Shown here piece by piece: positions 9,168-16,574 of a stretch of 64,000 nt of DNA (position 1 is the stretch's first letter; every line of letters begins with the position of its first letter). Location of the stretch: the NCBI RefSeq assembly GCF_001423885.1, contig NZ_LMPP01000001.1, positions 248,001-312,000 of the forward strand. Reading direction: 5' to 3'. The DNA is from Rathayibacter sp. Leaf185. Its GTDB lineage: Bacteria > Actinomycetota > Actinomycetes > Actinomycetales > Microbacteriaceae. The notes below the pieces were generated by a model. The model searched no databases. It saw only the letters and a program-made list of their open reading frames with translations, and was not told the DNA's origin. Both the position numbers and the translations under genes were made by a program.

Positions 9168-10085
9168 ATGCCCCTCGTCGTCCTCGGAAGCGCCAACCTC
9201 GATCACGTGCACCGCGTCGCCCGGATCCCCGCCCCGGGAGAGACGGTGCTCGCCCTCGACTACCGCACGTTCCCCGGCGGCAAGGGCCTGAACCAGGCGG
9301 TCGCCGCCGCCCGCACCGCCCCGGGCACGGTCTTCGTCACGAGCCTCGGCCGTGACGCGGCGGGCGACGAGCTCGCGGGCGTGCTCGCCGACGAGCCGCT
9401 CGACCTCCACGCCCGGAGGGTCGACGAGCGCACCGGCACCGCGCAGATCACCGTCGACGACCGCGGCGAGAACGCGATCGTGGTCGACTCCGGGGCCAAT
9501 GCCGCTCTTCTCGCGCTCTCCGCGGAGGAGCAGTCGCTGATCGCGGACGCCTCCGCACTGCTGCTGCAGCTCGAGATCCCCGTGGCGACGGTGCTGGAGG
9601 CGGCCCGCGCGGCGGCGACCCGCACCATCCTGAACGCGGCCCCGATCGGCCCGCTGCCCGACGAGCTGCTCGCGGCGCTCGACGTGCTCATCGTCAACGA
9701 GCACGAGGCTCGCGAACTCGCGGCCGACCGCGGAATCGAGGCGGCGGACGACACCGCGCTCGCGGCGGCCCTCACCGCGCTCGTCCCTCTGGTCCTGGTG
9801 ACGCTCGGCTCCGACGGCGTCGTCATCGCCGTCCGCGACCGCGAGCCGGTCCTCGCCCCGGCGTTCCGGGTCGAGGTGGTCGACACGACCGGCGCCGGCG
9901 ACACCTTCTGCGGCGCCTTCGCGGCCCGCCTGGCCACCACCGGCGCCGATCTCGGCGACCCGGAGGCGCTCGTGCCGCTGGTGCGCTGGGCGACGGCCGC
10001 CGCCGCGATCTCCGTCAGCCGGCCGGGTGCGGCGGTGTCCGCCCCGACGGCGGCCGAGACCGAGGCGTTCCTCGCGGAGCACTGA
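9168..10085 (+). CDS. rbsK: PfkB-family sugar kinase, ribokinase-like
   Basis: 305 residues. The PfkB fold is clear: VLGSANLDHVHRVARIPAPGET at the start, the sugar-binding FPGGKGLNQAVAAAR, and the ATP-site DTTGAGDTFCGAFAA with the catalytic aspartate. The GGKG(x)NQA motif favours ribokinase, which makes ribose-5-phosphate, over fructokinase. The gene stands alone, with no ribose transporter nearby, so the symbol is tentative. ATG at 9168 opens at the first conserved strand. It converges on the SRPBCC gene downstream. Confidence 0.85.
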   Translation: MPLVVLGSANLDHVHRVARIPAPGETVLALDYRTFPGGKGLNQAVAAARTAPGTVFVTSLGRDAAGDELAGVLADEPLDLHARRVDERTGTAQITVDDRGENAIVVDSGANAALLALSAEEQSLIADASALLLQLEIPVATVLEAARAAATRTILNAAPIGPLPDELLAALDVLIVNEHEARELAADRGIEAADDTALAAALTALVPLVLVTLGSDGVVIAVRDREPVLAPAFRVEVVDTTGAGDTFCGAFAARLATTGADLGDPEALVPLVRWATAAAAISVSRPGAAVSAPTAAETEAFLAEH

Positions 10086-10138
10086 CGCCGGCGGGGCTCC
10101 GCGGCGGCGGGCACCAGCAGAAGGCTCACGCTCCGGAG

Positions 10139-10564
10139 CCCTACCGCTCCTCCCTCGCTGACCCGCTTCCACCGCGCCAGGTGGTAGCGCCAGCCGTCTT
10201 CGTGCTCAGCGGGCGAGGTCGGTGGGGTCCGACCGCGGAGGAAGCCGGTCTCGTCGACCGTCACCGCGGTCGTCGGGCCGTCTCCGACGAGTCGGATCAC
10301 CACATCCAGCGGGAACTGCGCATCCGGATCGCTCCAGCTGAACGCGAGGAGGCGCGGCCCCTCGCACTCCGTGACGAACCCTGTCGCGCTCGCCGACCGC
10401 TCCTCTACGCTCCACGTCTCGACGAGGAGCGAGCCGACGACCGGGTCGAAGCGCATCTCCGGCCACCATGCGCCGCGATCGGCGGTCAGGAACCGCCAGA
10501 CGCGCTCGACAGGCGCCTCGATGGTGGTTCCGATCGTCACGGAGTCTCGAGGCACGGGAGTCAC
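10139..10564 (-). pseudogene. SRPBCC (START/AHSA1-like) domain protein with lost stop
   Basis: The first 140 residues (VTIGTTIEAPVERVWRFLTA through GWRYHLARWKR) are a complete AHSA1-like SRPBCC hydrophobic-pocket domain that would normally end within a few residues. Here the frame has no stop and runs on antisense through the ribokinase gene to 9260, giving 434 residues with nonsense sequence. A one-base shift just after HLARWK meets TAG at about residue 149, the normal length. I mark the domain only; a small indel (or sequencing error) is the simplest cause. Start ATG/GTG at 10564; it is followed on the same strand by nothing that shares its function. Confidence 0.6.
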
Positions 10565-10576
10565 CGGTGCGGTGCC

Positions 10577-10960
10577 CTAGTCGACCGCCGCGATCCGCAC
10601 GGTGATCCGCGCCCGCCGCTGCGGGTGCTCGGCGAGGCACCACTCGCGGACGACCGCGCCGACCGCGCGGGCGACGTCCGGAGCCGACGCCTCCGCGGCC
10701 ACGCACACGTCGACCGCGACCGCCACCTCGTCGCCGCTGATCCGGATCAGGACCGGCTCGGCGAACGTGCCGCCCGTCGCCGTGCCGAGCGGGCCCGAGG
10801 CGAGGGGCGCCGAGGAGGGCGCCAGCACCGTCGCGGCGTGGGCGATCACATCGCGCACCTCGGCTCGCGCGGGGACGAGCATCGCGACGCCCGCGACGGG
10901 GCGCACCAGGGCGGCGACGGCAGCGGAGGCGCTCGGCATGCGCGCGGTGAGCCCGGTCAC
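10577..10960 (-). CDS. Small Asp23-operon protein, unknown function
   Basis: 127 residues, third gene of the minus-strand sigma/Asp23 operon; its GTG start (10960) overlaps the stop of the Asp23 gene by four bases, so translation is coupled. The C-terminal half (VLIRISGDEVAVAVDVCVAAEASAPDVARAVGAVV) alternates beta strand and helix in a way similar to the Asp23 fold, with the typical VRI ending, so it may be a divergent short Asp23-like protein. No membrane segment is evident. Family assignment is weak; the operon position is the main clue. Confidence 0.65.
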   Translation of the reverse strand: MTGLTARMPSASAAVAALVRPVAGVAMLVPARAEVRDVIAHAATVLAPSSAPLASGPLGTATGGTFAEPVLIRISGDEVAVAVDVCVAAEASAPDVARAVGAVVREWCLAEHPQRRARITVRIAAVD

Positions 10961-11589
10961 GACTCCTCCGTCCCGGGCAGGTAGACGTCCTCGACGCGCA
11001 CATCGATCGTCGAGACGCGCAGCTCGGTCTGGGTGAGCAGCCGGGAGTGGATGCGCTCGCGGACCTGCTGGGCCGCCTCCGCGATCGGAACGCCCCAGAA
11101 GACCGAGATCGTCACCTCGACCACGACCTCGACCCCCGGCTCGTCGATGTCGCCGACCAGGCGGCAGCGGCCGACCAGCACGCCGGGCACGCTGTCGCCC
11201 GCCTCGCGCACGAGGCCGCGGACGGCGCCCTCGGTGATGGTCAGCGACACGTCGGGTTCTACGCTGGCGAGCGGGATGTCGCGTCCGGCGCGGGCCTCGC
11301 GGCGGACCTGGGTCAGGATCGAGCCGAACCAGCTGTCGTCCGGGGCGGGCAGCCGCTCCGCGTCGTCGTCGATGAGGGCCGTCGACAGAGCACGGACGCG
11401 CTCGAGTGCGCGCAGGGTGCGCCGGTGCTCCGGCGACTCCTCGATGACGGGGTCGTAGGGGATCCGCCCGCGGTCGAGGTAGTCGCTCAGCTCGTCGATG
11501 CCGCGATCCTCCGGCACCGGTGCGGCGATCACGACCGTCTCGGGCCCGTCGTCGTCCCCGGGGACGACCGGCGTCTCGTCCGCGTTCAT
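10957..11589 (-). CDS. Asp23/Gls24 family envelope stress response protein
   Basis: 210 residues. The acidic N-terminal half (DDDGPETVVIAAPVPEDRG; LDDLSDYLD-type helix) is followed by a C-terminal Asp23 domain: LTITEGAVRGLVREAGDSVPGVLVGRCRLVG, then VEVVVEVTISVFWGVPIAEAAQQVRERI and the closing strand TIDVRVEDVYLPG. Asp23 proteins associate with the cell membrane during alkaline or envelope stress. ATG at 11589 lies 13 bases after the sigma-factor stop, and its end overlaps the next gene, so the three genes form one operon. A second Asp23 gene lies in the divergent operon. Confidence 0.88.
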   Translation of the reverse strand: MNADETPVVPGDDDGPETVVIAAPVPEDRGIDELSDYLDRGRIPYDPVIEESPEHRRTLRALERVRALSTALIDDDAERLPAPDDSWFGSILTQVRREARAGRDIPLASVEPDVSLTITEGAVRGLVREAGDSVPGVLVGRCRLVGDIDEPGVEVVVEVTISVFWGVPIAEAAQQVRERIHSRLLTQTELRVSTIDVRVEDVYLPGTEES

Positions 11590-11602
11590 CGCGCCTGCTC
11601 CT

Positions 11603-12151
11603 TCATCGCCAGTCCTCCATCGCCACGACCAGGGATTCCCTCGCCCGGGCGAGCTTCCCGCGCACCGCGGTCGCCGTGATCCCGAGATGCTCGGCGATCT
11701 CACCGTAGGACTCCCCGCCGACCTCGCGGAGCAGCCAGCACTGCCGCTGCGATTCGGGGAGCTCCGAGAGCGCGTGCGCGAGCGCCTTCATCGCGTCGCT
11801 CTGCTCGGCCGACTCGAACGGCCCGGGCTCGCGGGCGGGCGGGTGCTCGACGGCGTCGACGTCGTCGGTGGGCCGGCGCTGCCGCAGCAGATCGACGCTG
11901 GACCGGCTGACGATCCGCATCATCCAGCTCCGGACGCTCGCGGGCTCCTTGAGCTGCGGGAGCTGCGCCCACACCGTGATCAGGGCGTTCTGCACCGCGT
12001 CGGAGGCGTCCGCCTGCGAGCCGGTCAGCCGCCAGGCGTACGCGCGCAGGATCGACTGGTGCCGCTTCACGAGCACCTCGAAGGCGCGCACATCACCCTC
12101 GGCCGACCGCTCGGCGAGGAGAGCGTCGCTCGCCGACTCCAGTCCGTGCAC
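11603..12151 (-). CDS. ECF-type sigma-70 family RNA polymerase sigma factor
   Basis: 182 residues with region 2 (AFEVLVKRHQSILRAYAWRLTGSQADASDAVQNALITVW) and region 4 (LPESQRQCWLLREVGGESYGEIAEHLGITATAVRGKLARARESL), the two-domain layout of ECF sigma factors. GTG at 12151 is chosen because it follows a GAGAGGGG ribosome site and precedes the conserved part; upstream ATG codons would only add unconserved sequence. No anti-sigma gene follows; instead an Asp23 gene is next in the operon and another Asp23 operon is divergent, so it probably controls this envelope-stress locus, including itself. Confidence 0.93.
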   Translation of the reverse strand: MHGLESASDALLAERSAEGDVRAFEVLVKRHQSILRAYAWRLTGSQADASDAVQNALITVWAQLPQLKEPASVRSWMMRIVSRSSVDLLRQRRPTDDVDAVEHPPAREPGPFESAEQSDAMKALAHALSELPESQRQCWLLREVGGESYGEIAEHLGITATAVRGKLARARESLVVAMEDWR

Positions 12152-12197
12152 CGCGCACCCCTCTCGAGACTCGACTATCAGGCAACGGTCAGGAAAA

Positions 12198-12227
12198 AAC
12201 ACCGATCCGTACCGTGACGAACACCGA
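12198..12227. promoter_or_regulatory. Direct repeat AACACCGA in the divergent sigma/Asp23 promoter region
   Basis: AACACCGA occurs at 12198-12205 and 12220-12227, 22 bases (two helical turns) apart, in the 173-base gap between the divergent sigma-factor and Asp23 operons. Spacing on one DNA face suggests two protein-binding half sites. It could be a regulator site or part of promoter elements read by the adjacent sigma factor. Only the repeat is observed; function is inferred. Confidence 0.4.
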
Positions 12228-12324
12228 CCGGGCTCCGTCTCACTCATGAAAGCACAGCCCGACGGTGAATCCACCGGGGCTTCCGCACCCGGCCGAGCGG
12301 CCGTCACGACGTACAGGAGTCACC

Positions 12325-12804
12325 ATGAGCGACACCACCCGCACCCCCGCCACCACCCCCCGCGTCGACAAGGCGTCGGTCGAGACCGTCACGAGCCTCG
12401 GCAACAGCACCGCCTCGGGCGTCGCCCAGGGCAAGACGGTCATCGACGACGCCGTCATCGCCAAGGTCGCCGGCATCGCGGCCCGCGAGGTCCCCGGAGT
12501 CTTCGCCCTCGGCAACAACGCCGCGCGCGCCTTCGGTGCGATCCGCTCCGCCGTCGGCGGCAACGACCTGGCCCAGGGCGTCCGCGTCGAGGTCGGCGAG
12601 ACCCAGGTCGCGGTCGACGTCACCCTGGTCGTCGAGTACCCCGTCTCGATGCAGTCGGTCGCCGACGCCGTCCGCGACTCGGTCGCCGAGGCCATCACCG
12701 ACCTGGTCGGCATGAGCGTCGCCGAGATCAACGTCGCCATCGTCGACGTGCACATCCCCGGTGACGACAAGTCCGACGCCGACGCCGAGAGCCGCGTCCG
12801 ATGA
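12325..12804 (+). CDS. Asp23/Gls24 family envelope stress response protein
   Basis: 159 residues, a compact full-length Asp23 domain: VIDDAVIAKVAGIAAREVPGVFALG, GVRVEVGETQVAVDVTLVVEYPVSM and the closing strand INVAIVDVHIPGDD. It is the first gene of a plus-strand operon with DUF2273 and anchor-like proteins, the usual Actinobacterial Asp23 arrangement in which Asp23 is tethered to the membrane by AmaP-like proteins. ATG at 12325 follows ACAGGAGT. The stop overlaps the next start (ATGA). Confidence 0.93.
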   Translation: MSDTTRTPATTPRVDKASVETVTSLGNSTASGVAQGKTVIDDAVIAKVAGIAAREVPGVFALGNNAARAFGAIRSAVGGNDLAQGVRVEVGETQVAVDVTLVVEYPVSMQSVADAVRDSVAEAITDLVGMSVAEINVAIVDVHIPGDDKSDADAESRVR

Positions 12805-13028
12805 CCGACACCCGCACCCCGGCCCCCGCCCCGGCGAACCGCAGCACCGTTCTCGGTGTCGTGGTCGGTGCGATCCTCGCCTTCGCGGCCCTGCTGTTCG
12901 GCTTCTGGGGCTTCGTCCTCACGGCCGTCTTCATGGTCCTCGGCGTCGTGATCGCCCGCATGCTCGACGGCTCGCTCGACGTGCGCAGCCTCGTGGACGT
13001 GTTCCGCGGGCGCACCACCTCCCGCTAG
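12801..13028 (+). CDS. DUF2273 small integral membrane protein
   Basis: 75 residues with one long or two close hydrophobic segments (VLGVVVGAILAFAALLFGFWGFVLTAVFMVLGVVIA) between a Pro-rich start and the RMLDGSLDVRSLVDVFRGR tail. This matches the DUF2273 proteins that accompany Asp23 genes in Firmicutes and Actinobacteria. ATG at 12801 overlaps the preceding Asp23 stop by four bases. It likely sits in the cytoplasmic membrane and may help dock Asp23; that role is inferred from family context. Confidence 0.88.
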   Translation: MTDTRTPAPAPANRSTVLGVVVGAILAFAALLFGFWGFVLTAVFMVLGVVIARMLDGSLDVRSLVDVFRGRTTSR

Positions 13029-13036
13029 GAGCACCG

Positions 13037-13399
13037 ATGACCACCGCTCTCGACTCTCGCCCCGCGCTCCGCTCGGCGGCGTCACCCGTGGCCGGCACCG
13101 TCACGCTGAGCGTCCGCTCGATCGAGCGGACCGCGCTGGCGATCGTCCACGAAGAGCTGGGCGTCGATGTGTCGGCGATCCGCGTCCGCCTGTCGGACGA
13201 CGACGGAGGGCTCGCCCTGTCCGTCTCCACTCCGGTGGTCCTCGCCGATGCAGCGACGGCCGGCACCGTCCTGGATCGCCTGCACCGTGATCGCACCCGC
13301 ATCGCCGCCCGGATGCAGGCCCTCACCGGCCGCAGCGTCAGCCGCGTCGACATCCGGGTCACCGGCACCCGCACCCGCAGCACGAGGAGAGTCGCATGA
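13037..13399 (+). CDS. Asp23-operon protein of unknown function
   Basis: 120 residues without membrane segments. The middle (GTVTLSVRSIERTALAIVHEELGVDVSAIRVRLSDDDGGLALSVSTPVVL) and the end (MQALTGRSVSRVDIRVTGT) resemble the alternating pattern and VDIRVTG ending of Asp23-fold proteins, so it is probably a divergent member. It lies eight bases after the DUF2273 stop, and its own stop overlaps the next ATG. Short Asp23-like companions are common in such operons in this family of bacteria. Confidence 0.7.
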   Translation: MTTALDSRPALRSAASPVAGTVTLSVRSIERTALAIVHEELGVDVSAIRVRLSDDDGGLALSVSTPVVLADAATAGTVLDRLHRDRTRIAARMQALTGRSVSRVDIRVTGTRTRSTRRVA

Positions 13400-13995
13400 G
13401 TCCCGCACCGTCGCCCCGCGACGCCGCTCCCGACGCGCGCTACAGCCGGTTCCTCCGGCGCGAGACCCACCGGTCCCGGTCGGCCGCGCAGATCGTCGTG
13501 CTCGTGCTGATCGCCCTGGTCGCCGCGTACGTCGGCACCGAGGCCGTCCTCGCCGTCTTCGGCGCGGGCCCGCTGCTGATCGCCCCCTCCGCACTGCTCG
13601 CCGCGATCGTCGGAGTCGGCGACCTCGCGCCGGCCGCCCTGATCGGCATCGCCGTCGGAGTCGCCGTCCTCGCGCTGATCCTGCTCGTGCTCGCGCTCGG
13701 GCCGGGGCACCGGGCACGTCACACCGTCGAGGACGACCGGCTGGCCGTCGTGGTCGACGACGGTGTGATCGCCTCGGCGCTCGCCCGCTCGGCCCGCACG
13801 GTCGCCCGCTCGCGCCGTGAGGACACCAGCGCCTCGCTCGGCCGCCGCACCGCGGTGATCGAGATCACCCCGGCCTCCGGGATCGCCGTCGACAAGGCGG
13901 CCGTGCAGACCGCCGTCGACGACGAGATCGCCCGCATCGCCCCGCAGCCCAGCACCCGCGCGTCCGTCCGCGTCGCCGAATCAGGGAGGATCTGA
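13396..13995 (+). CDS. DUF6286-type membrane protein of the Asp23 operon
   Basis: 199 residues. A hydrophilic start (RYSRFLRRETHRSRS) leads to two membrane helices (AAQIVVLVLIALVAAYVGTEAVLAVF, and APAALIGIAVGVAVLALILLVLAL with GPG), followed by a soluble C-terminal domain (DRLAVVVDDGVIASALARSAR ... VQTAVDDEIARIAP) that looks like an Asp23/AmaP-type domain. This is the DUF6286 layout that accompanies Actinobacterial Asp23 genes. It overlaps the genes on both sides (ATGA, then TGATG), so all are translated together. Confidence 0.8.
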   Translation: MSPAPSPRDAAPDARYSRFLRRETHRSRSAAQIVVLVLIALVAAYVGTEAVLAVFGAGPLLIAPSALLAAIVGVGDLAPAALIGIAVGVAVLALILLVLALGPGHRARHTVEDDRLAVVVDDGVIASALARSARTVARSRREDTSASLGRRTAVIEITPASGIAVDKAAVQTAVDDEIARIAPQPSTRASVRVAESGRI

Positions 13996-14618
13996 TGACC
14001 ACGAGCAATCGCTTCGTCAACCGCCTCGTCCTCTTCCTCGTCGGCCTCGTGCTGGCCGCCGTCGCGGCGGGCCTCGTCCTGATCGCGGTCTCCCCCGCGG
14101 CGAAGGACGCCGTGACGTCGTTCGCCTCCGACCAGGGCGCAGCCCTTGTCTCTCGAATCTCCCCTGAGGACGGCACGCTCTGGAGCGACTCCGCCGTGCT
14201 CTGGCCGCTCTACGCGATCGTGGGCGTCTGCCTCCTCGCCATCGTGATCTGCATCGCACTGGCGGTGGCGCACGGTCGTGGTCGCACCGGAACAGTGCTG
14301 ACCGACGCGGGGAGGGGCGAGGGCCCCGCCGGCGAGGTCGAGATCGCCACGGGCTTCGCCGAGGACGTCCTCGAGAACGCGCTCGCGGGTCGCACCGACC
14401 TGCTCGACGTGACCGTGTCCGCCTATCGGCACGGCTCCTCGTCGGCGCTGAAGGTCCGCGTGCTCCCCCGGGCCGGCGTCTCGCCGCGCACCGTCGTGGA
14501 CGCCGTGCACCAGGAGGTCCTCGAGCTCGACCGCCTGCTGGGCGCCCGGCTCGCCGTCGTGCTCGAGGTCGCCTCGAGCGCCCGCGCCGGGTTCTCGAAA
14601 GAGGACCGCGTCGCCTAG
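13995..14618 (+). CDS. AmaP-like alkaline shock membrane anchor protein
   Basis: 207 residues with two membrane segments (LVLFLVGLVLAAVAAGLVLIAV near the start and AVLWPLYAIVGVCLLAIVICIALAVA about residue 70) separated by an outside loop, then a cytoplasmic domain (VTVSAYRHGSSSALKVRVLPRAGV ... LGARLAVVLEVASS). That is the architecture of AmaP, which anchors Asp23 to the membrane. ATG at 13995 shares a base with the preceding stop. It is the last gene of the tight operon; CsbD follows 85 bases later with its own ribosome site. Confidence 0.78.
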   Translation: MTTSNRFVNRLVLFLVGLVLAAVAAGLVLIAVSPAAKDAVTSFASDQGAALVSRISPEDGTLWSDSAVLWPLYAIVGVCLLAIVICIALAVAHGRGRTGTVLTDAGRGEGPAGEVEIATGFAEDVLENALAGRTDLLDVTVSAYRHGSSSALKVRVLPRAGVSPRTVVDAVHQEVLELDRLLGARLAVVLEVASSARAGFSKEDRVA

Positions 14619-14703
14619 GACCGCGGGTACCCGAGGGTGCCCGCCCGAGACTCCCCCGGCACTCCCGCCGGAGGATCATCACACCGAACGGAAGGAGCCC
14701 CTC

Positions 14704-14877
14704 ATGGGTGCAGACGACAAGATCCGCAACGCCGCAGAGAACCTGGTCGGAAAGGCGAAGGAGGCGGTCGGCAAGATCACCGACAACGAGCGCCTCGAGG
14801 CCGAGGGCCACGCGGACCAGACCAAGGCCCAGACGAAGAAGGTCGGCGAGGACGTCAAGGACGTCTTCAAGAACTGA
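14704..14877 (+). CDS. CsbD family stress response protein
   Basis: A 57-residue protein beginning MGADDKIRNAAENLVGKAKE and continuing with GKITDNERLEAEGHADQTK; the repeated lysine-rich amphipathic helices and the G(K)..G.....EA.G..DQ pattern are diagnostic of CsbD. These small proteins are induced by general or envelope stress in Bacillus and in Actinobacteria. ATG at 14704 follows GGAAGGAGC. Placement directly after the Asp23/AmaP operon supports a shared stress response. A terminator hairpin follows 18 bases after the stop. Confidence 0.92.
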   Translation: MGADDKIRNAAENLVGKAKEAVGKITDNERLEAEGHADQTKAQTKKVGEDVKDVFKN

Positions 14878-14894
14878 CCCGCTCCACGGAGCCG

Positions 14895-14926
14895 GAGGCC
14901 GTCATCGCGCACGCGATGGCGGCCTC
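14895..14926 (+). terminator. Hairpin terminator after csbD
   Basis: Arms 14895-14909 and 14912-14926 pair over 15 bp with one G-T type mismatch (GAGGCCGTCATCGCG against CGCGATGGCGGCCTC), followed by TTCT. It lies between the CsbD stop and the convergent amidase-domain gene, so it may serve both strands. Confidence 0.7.
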
Positions 14927-14947
14927 TTCTCGTCGTGCCAGGGGGCC

Positions 14948-16390
14948 TCAGACGCTCCAGAACATGATGCGCGAGGCCGAGGCCGAGTCGATGCTCTGAT
15001 CGAAGTTGTCGACCGTGTGCGACGAGTAGAGGATCGTGTCGCCGTCGACCCTCGTGACGATGCCGGTGTGGTCCCAGTCGCCCGAGCCGTCCCAGTCGAA
15101 CTGCACGATGTCTCCGACCTCCACCTGGTCGCGCTGCGCGTTCGAGAGCGCGGTCGCCCGCTCCGGGTGCTGGGCGAGGTAGGAGTTGAAGGCGGTCGAG
15201 GAGGCCCAGGCCGAGCTGTAGCCGCCGGTCGAGGAGTAGTTCCACTCCGAGTCCATCGCCCAGCCGCGCGCGATGAGCGACTGCGAGGCGAAGTTGACGC
15301 AGTCGTTGCCCGAGATCACGCCGTACTGCGCGGAGTTGTAGTCGGACCAGTAGGTCTCGAGGTAGTCGAGCTGCGAGGCCAGGCGGCTCGCCTCGAGCGC
15401 GGCGGCCGCCTTCGCGGCCTCGATGGCCGGATCGGGTGTGTAGGCGAAGGTGATCGCGGAGGCGACGACCTTCGTCGTCGCGAGGACGCCGGTGGCCGTG
15501 GGGCTGGGCGAGGCAGTGGCGGCGGGCGCCTCGAGGTCGGCGGCGGGCTCGGCGGTGGCGGCGCTCGCGGTGCCGCTCGTGGCCGATGTTCCGGTCGTGT
15601 CGCTGTCGGCTCCCGCGGAGTCGACAGCCGACTGCACCGTCTCGGCCGGTGTGCCGTCGACGGTCACGGCCGCTGCCGCGTCGGTCACCGCATCGAAGGT
15701 GATCGGCTCACCGTCGGCGTCGAAGAACGCGACCGGTACGACCCCCTCGGCCTCGCCGGAGGCGGGCGGCGCGGTCACGGTGATCTGATCGGCGTTCTCG
15801 ACGGCGACCGCTCCCTCGGCGTCGCCGAAGCGCACGGTGGCGACGGCGTCGAGGTTCGATCCCGAGAGCGTGACGCTCGTGCCTCCGGCGACGGTGCCGG
15901 AGGTGGTCGAGACCGCGCTGAGGACGACGCGGGCGGAGGCGGTGGTCGCGGGGAGCACGGCGACCGTCGAGGGGGTCGTCGTGGGCGTCGGGGTGCCGGT
16001 GGCCGAGGCCGACTCGGCCGATCCCGAGGCACCGATCGTCAGGCTCGCCCCGGTGGCGACCGCGACGACCACGAGCCCGCCCGACATCGCCAGCATCAGG
16101 TGCCGGCGCGACGGACGGAAGAAGGAGGAGCCGCGCGGAGCCGGCGCGGGCCGGACCTGGTGGCCCTCGGCGGCGCGGCGGTCGCGACGCGAGGCGAACA
16201 CGGTCTCGCCCACGGCGTGCGGCGGGCGGGACGCGGTGGGCGCCGTCTCCGCAGCCGGCCGGACCTCTGCGGATCGCAGGCGGCCCTCGCGCTCGCGCGC
16301 CTCCCGGCGGGTCAGGGGAGCGGCGGTCTCGGGGAGCGGGGACTTCTCGGAGGGTGAATCAGGGGTGGAGCCGGTGGAGCGAGGGGGCAC
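14948..16390 (-). CDS. Secreted amidase-domain protein (Amidase_6) with IPT/TIG repeat
   Basis: 480 residues. A long Arg/Pro-rich start precedes one membrane helix (LMLAMSGGLVVVAVATGASL, about residues 100-120), so the protein is exported or anchored. Next is an IPT/TIG immunoglobulin-like domain (VSTTSGTVAGGTSVTLSGSN ... VTVTAPP), then a Ser/Thr/Ala-rich linker, and a C-terminal Amidase_6 domain: ISGNDCVNFASQSLIARGW with the catalytic cysteine, and DWDHTGIVTRVDGD with the histidine. This NlpC/P60-like domain suggests peptidoglycan or peptide hydrolysis outside the cell. GTG at 16390 is the start. It precedes a VanY-type peptidase on the same strand. Confidence 0.85.
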   Translation of the reverse strand: MPPRSTGSTPDSPSEKSPLPETAAPLTRREAREREGRLRSAEVRPAAETAPTASRPPHAVGETVFASRRDRRAAEGHQVRPAPAPRGSSFFRPSRRHLMLAMSGGLVVVAVATGASLTIGASGSAESASATGTPTPTTTPSTVAVLPATTASARVVLSAVSTTSGTVAGGTSVTLSGSNLDAVATVRFGDAEGAVAVENADQITVTAPPASGEAEGVVPVAFFDADGEPITFDAVTDAAAAVTVDGTPAETVQSAVDSAGADSDTTGTSATSGTASAATAEPAADLEAPAATASPSPTATGVLATTKVVASAITFAYTPDPAIEAAKAAAALEASRLASQLDYLETYWSDYNSAQYGVISGNDCVNFASQSLIARGWAMDSEWNYSSTGGYSSAWASSTAFNSYLAQHPERATALSNAQRDQVEVGDIVQFDWDGSGDWDHTGIVTRVDGDTILYSSHTVDNFDQSIDSASASRIMFWSV

Positions 16391-16574
16391 AGAGGTATCT
16401 CACGTATCGGGCGCGCGGCGGGGGGAACGCGCGCAGGAGCGGGGGGAAGCGGCCATGTCAGCAGGCGGGCATCGGAGGACCGTTCGACGGGCCTCCGAAA
16501 ACACTCCGAGTAACAGTACGGTAACAACCGGCGGGTGTCACGCCCGAGAGCGCCCGGATCTGATCGCCCGGCGG

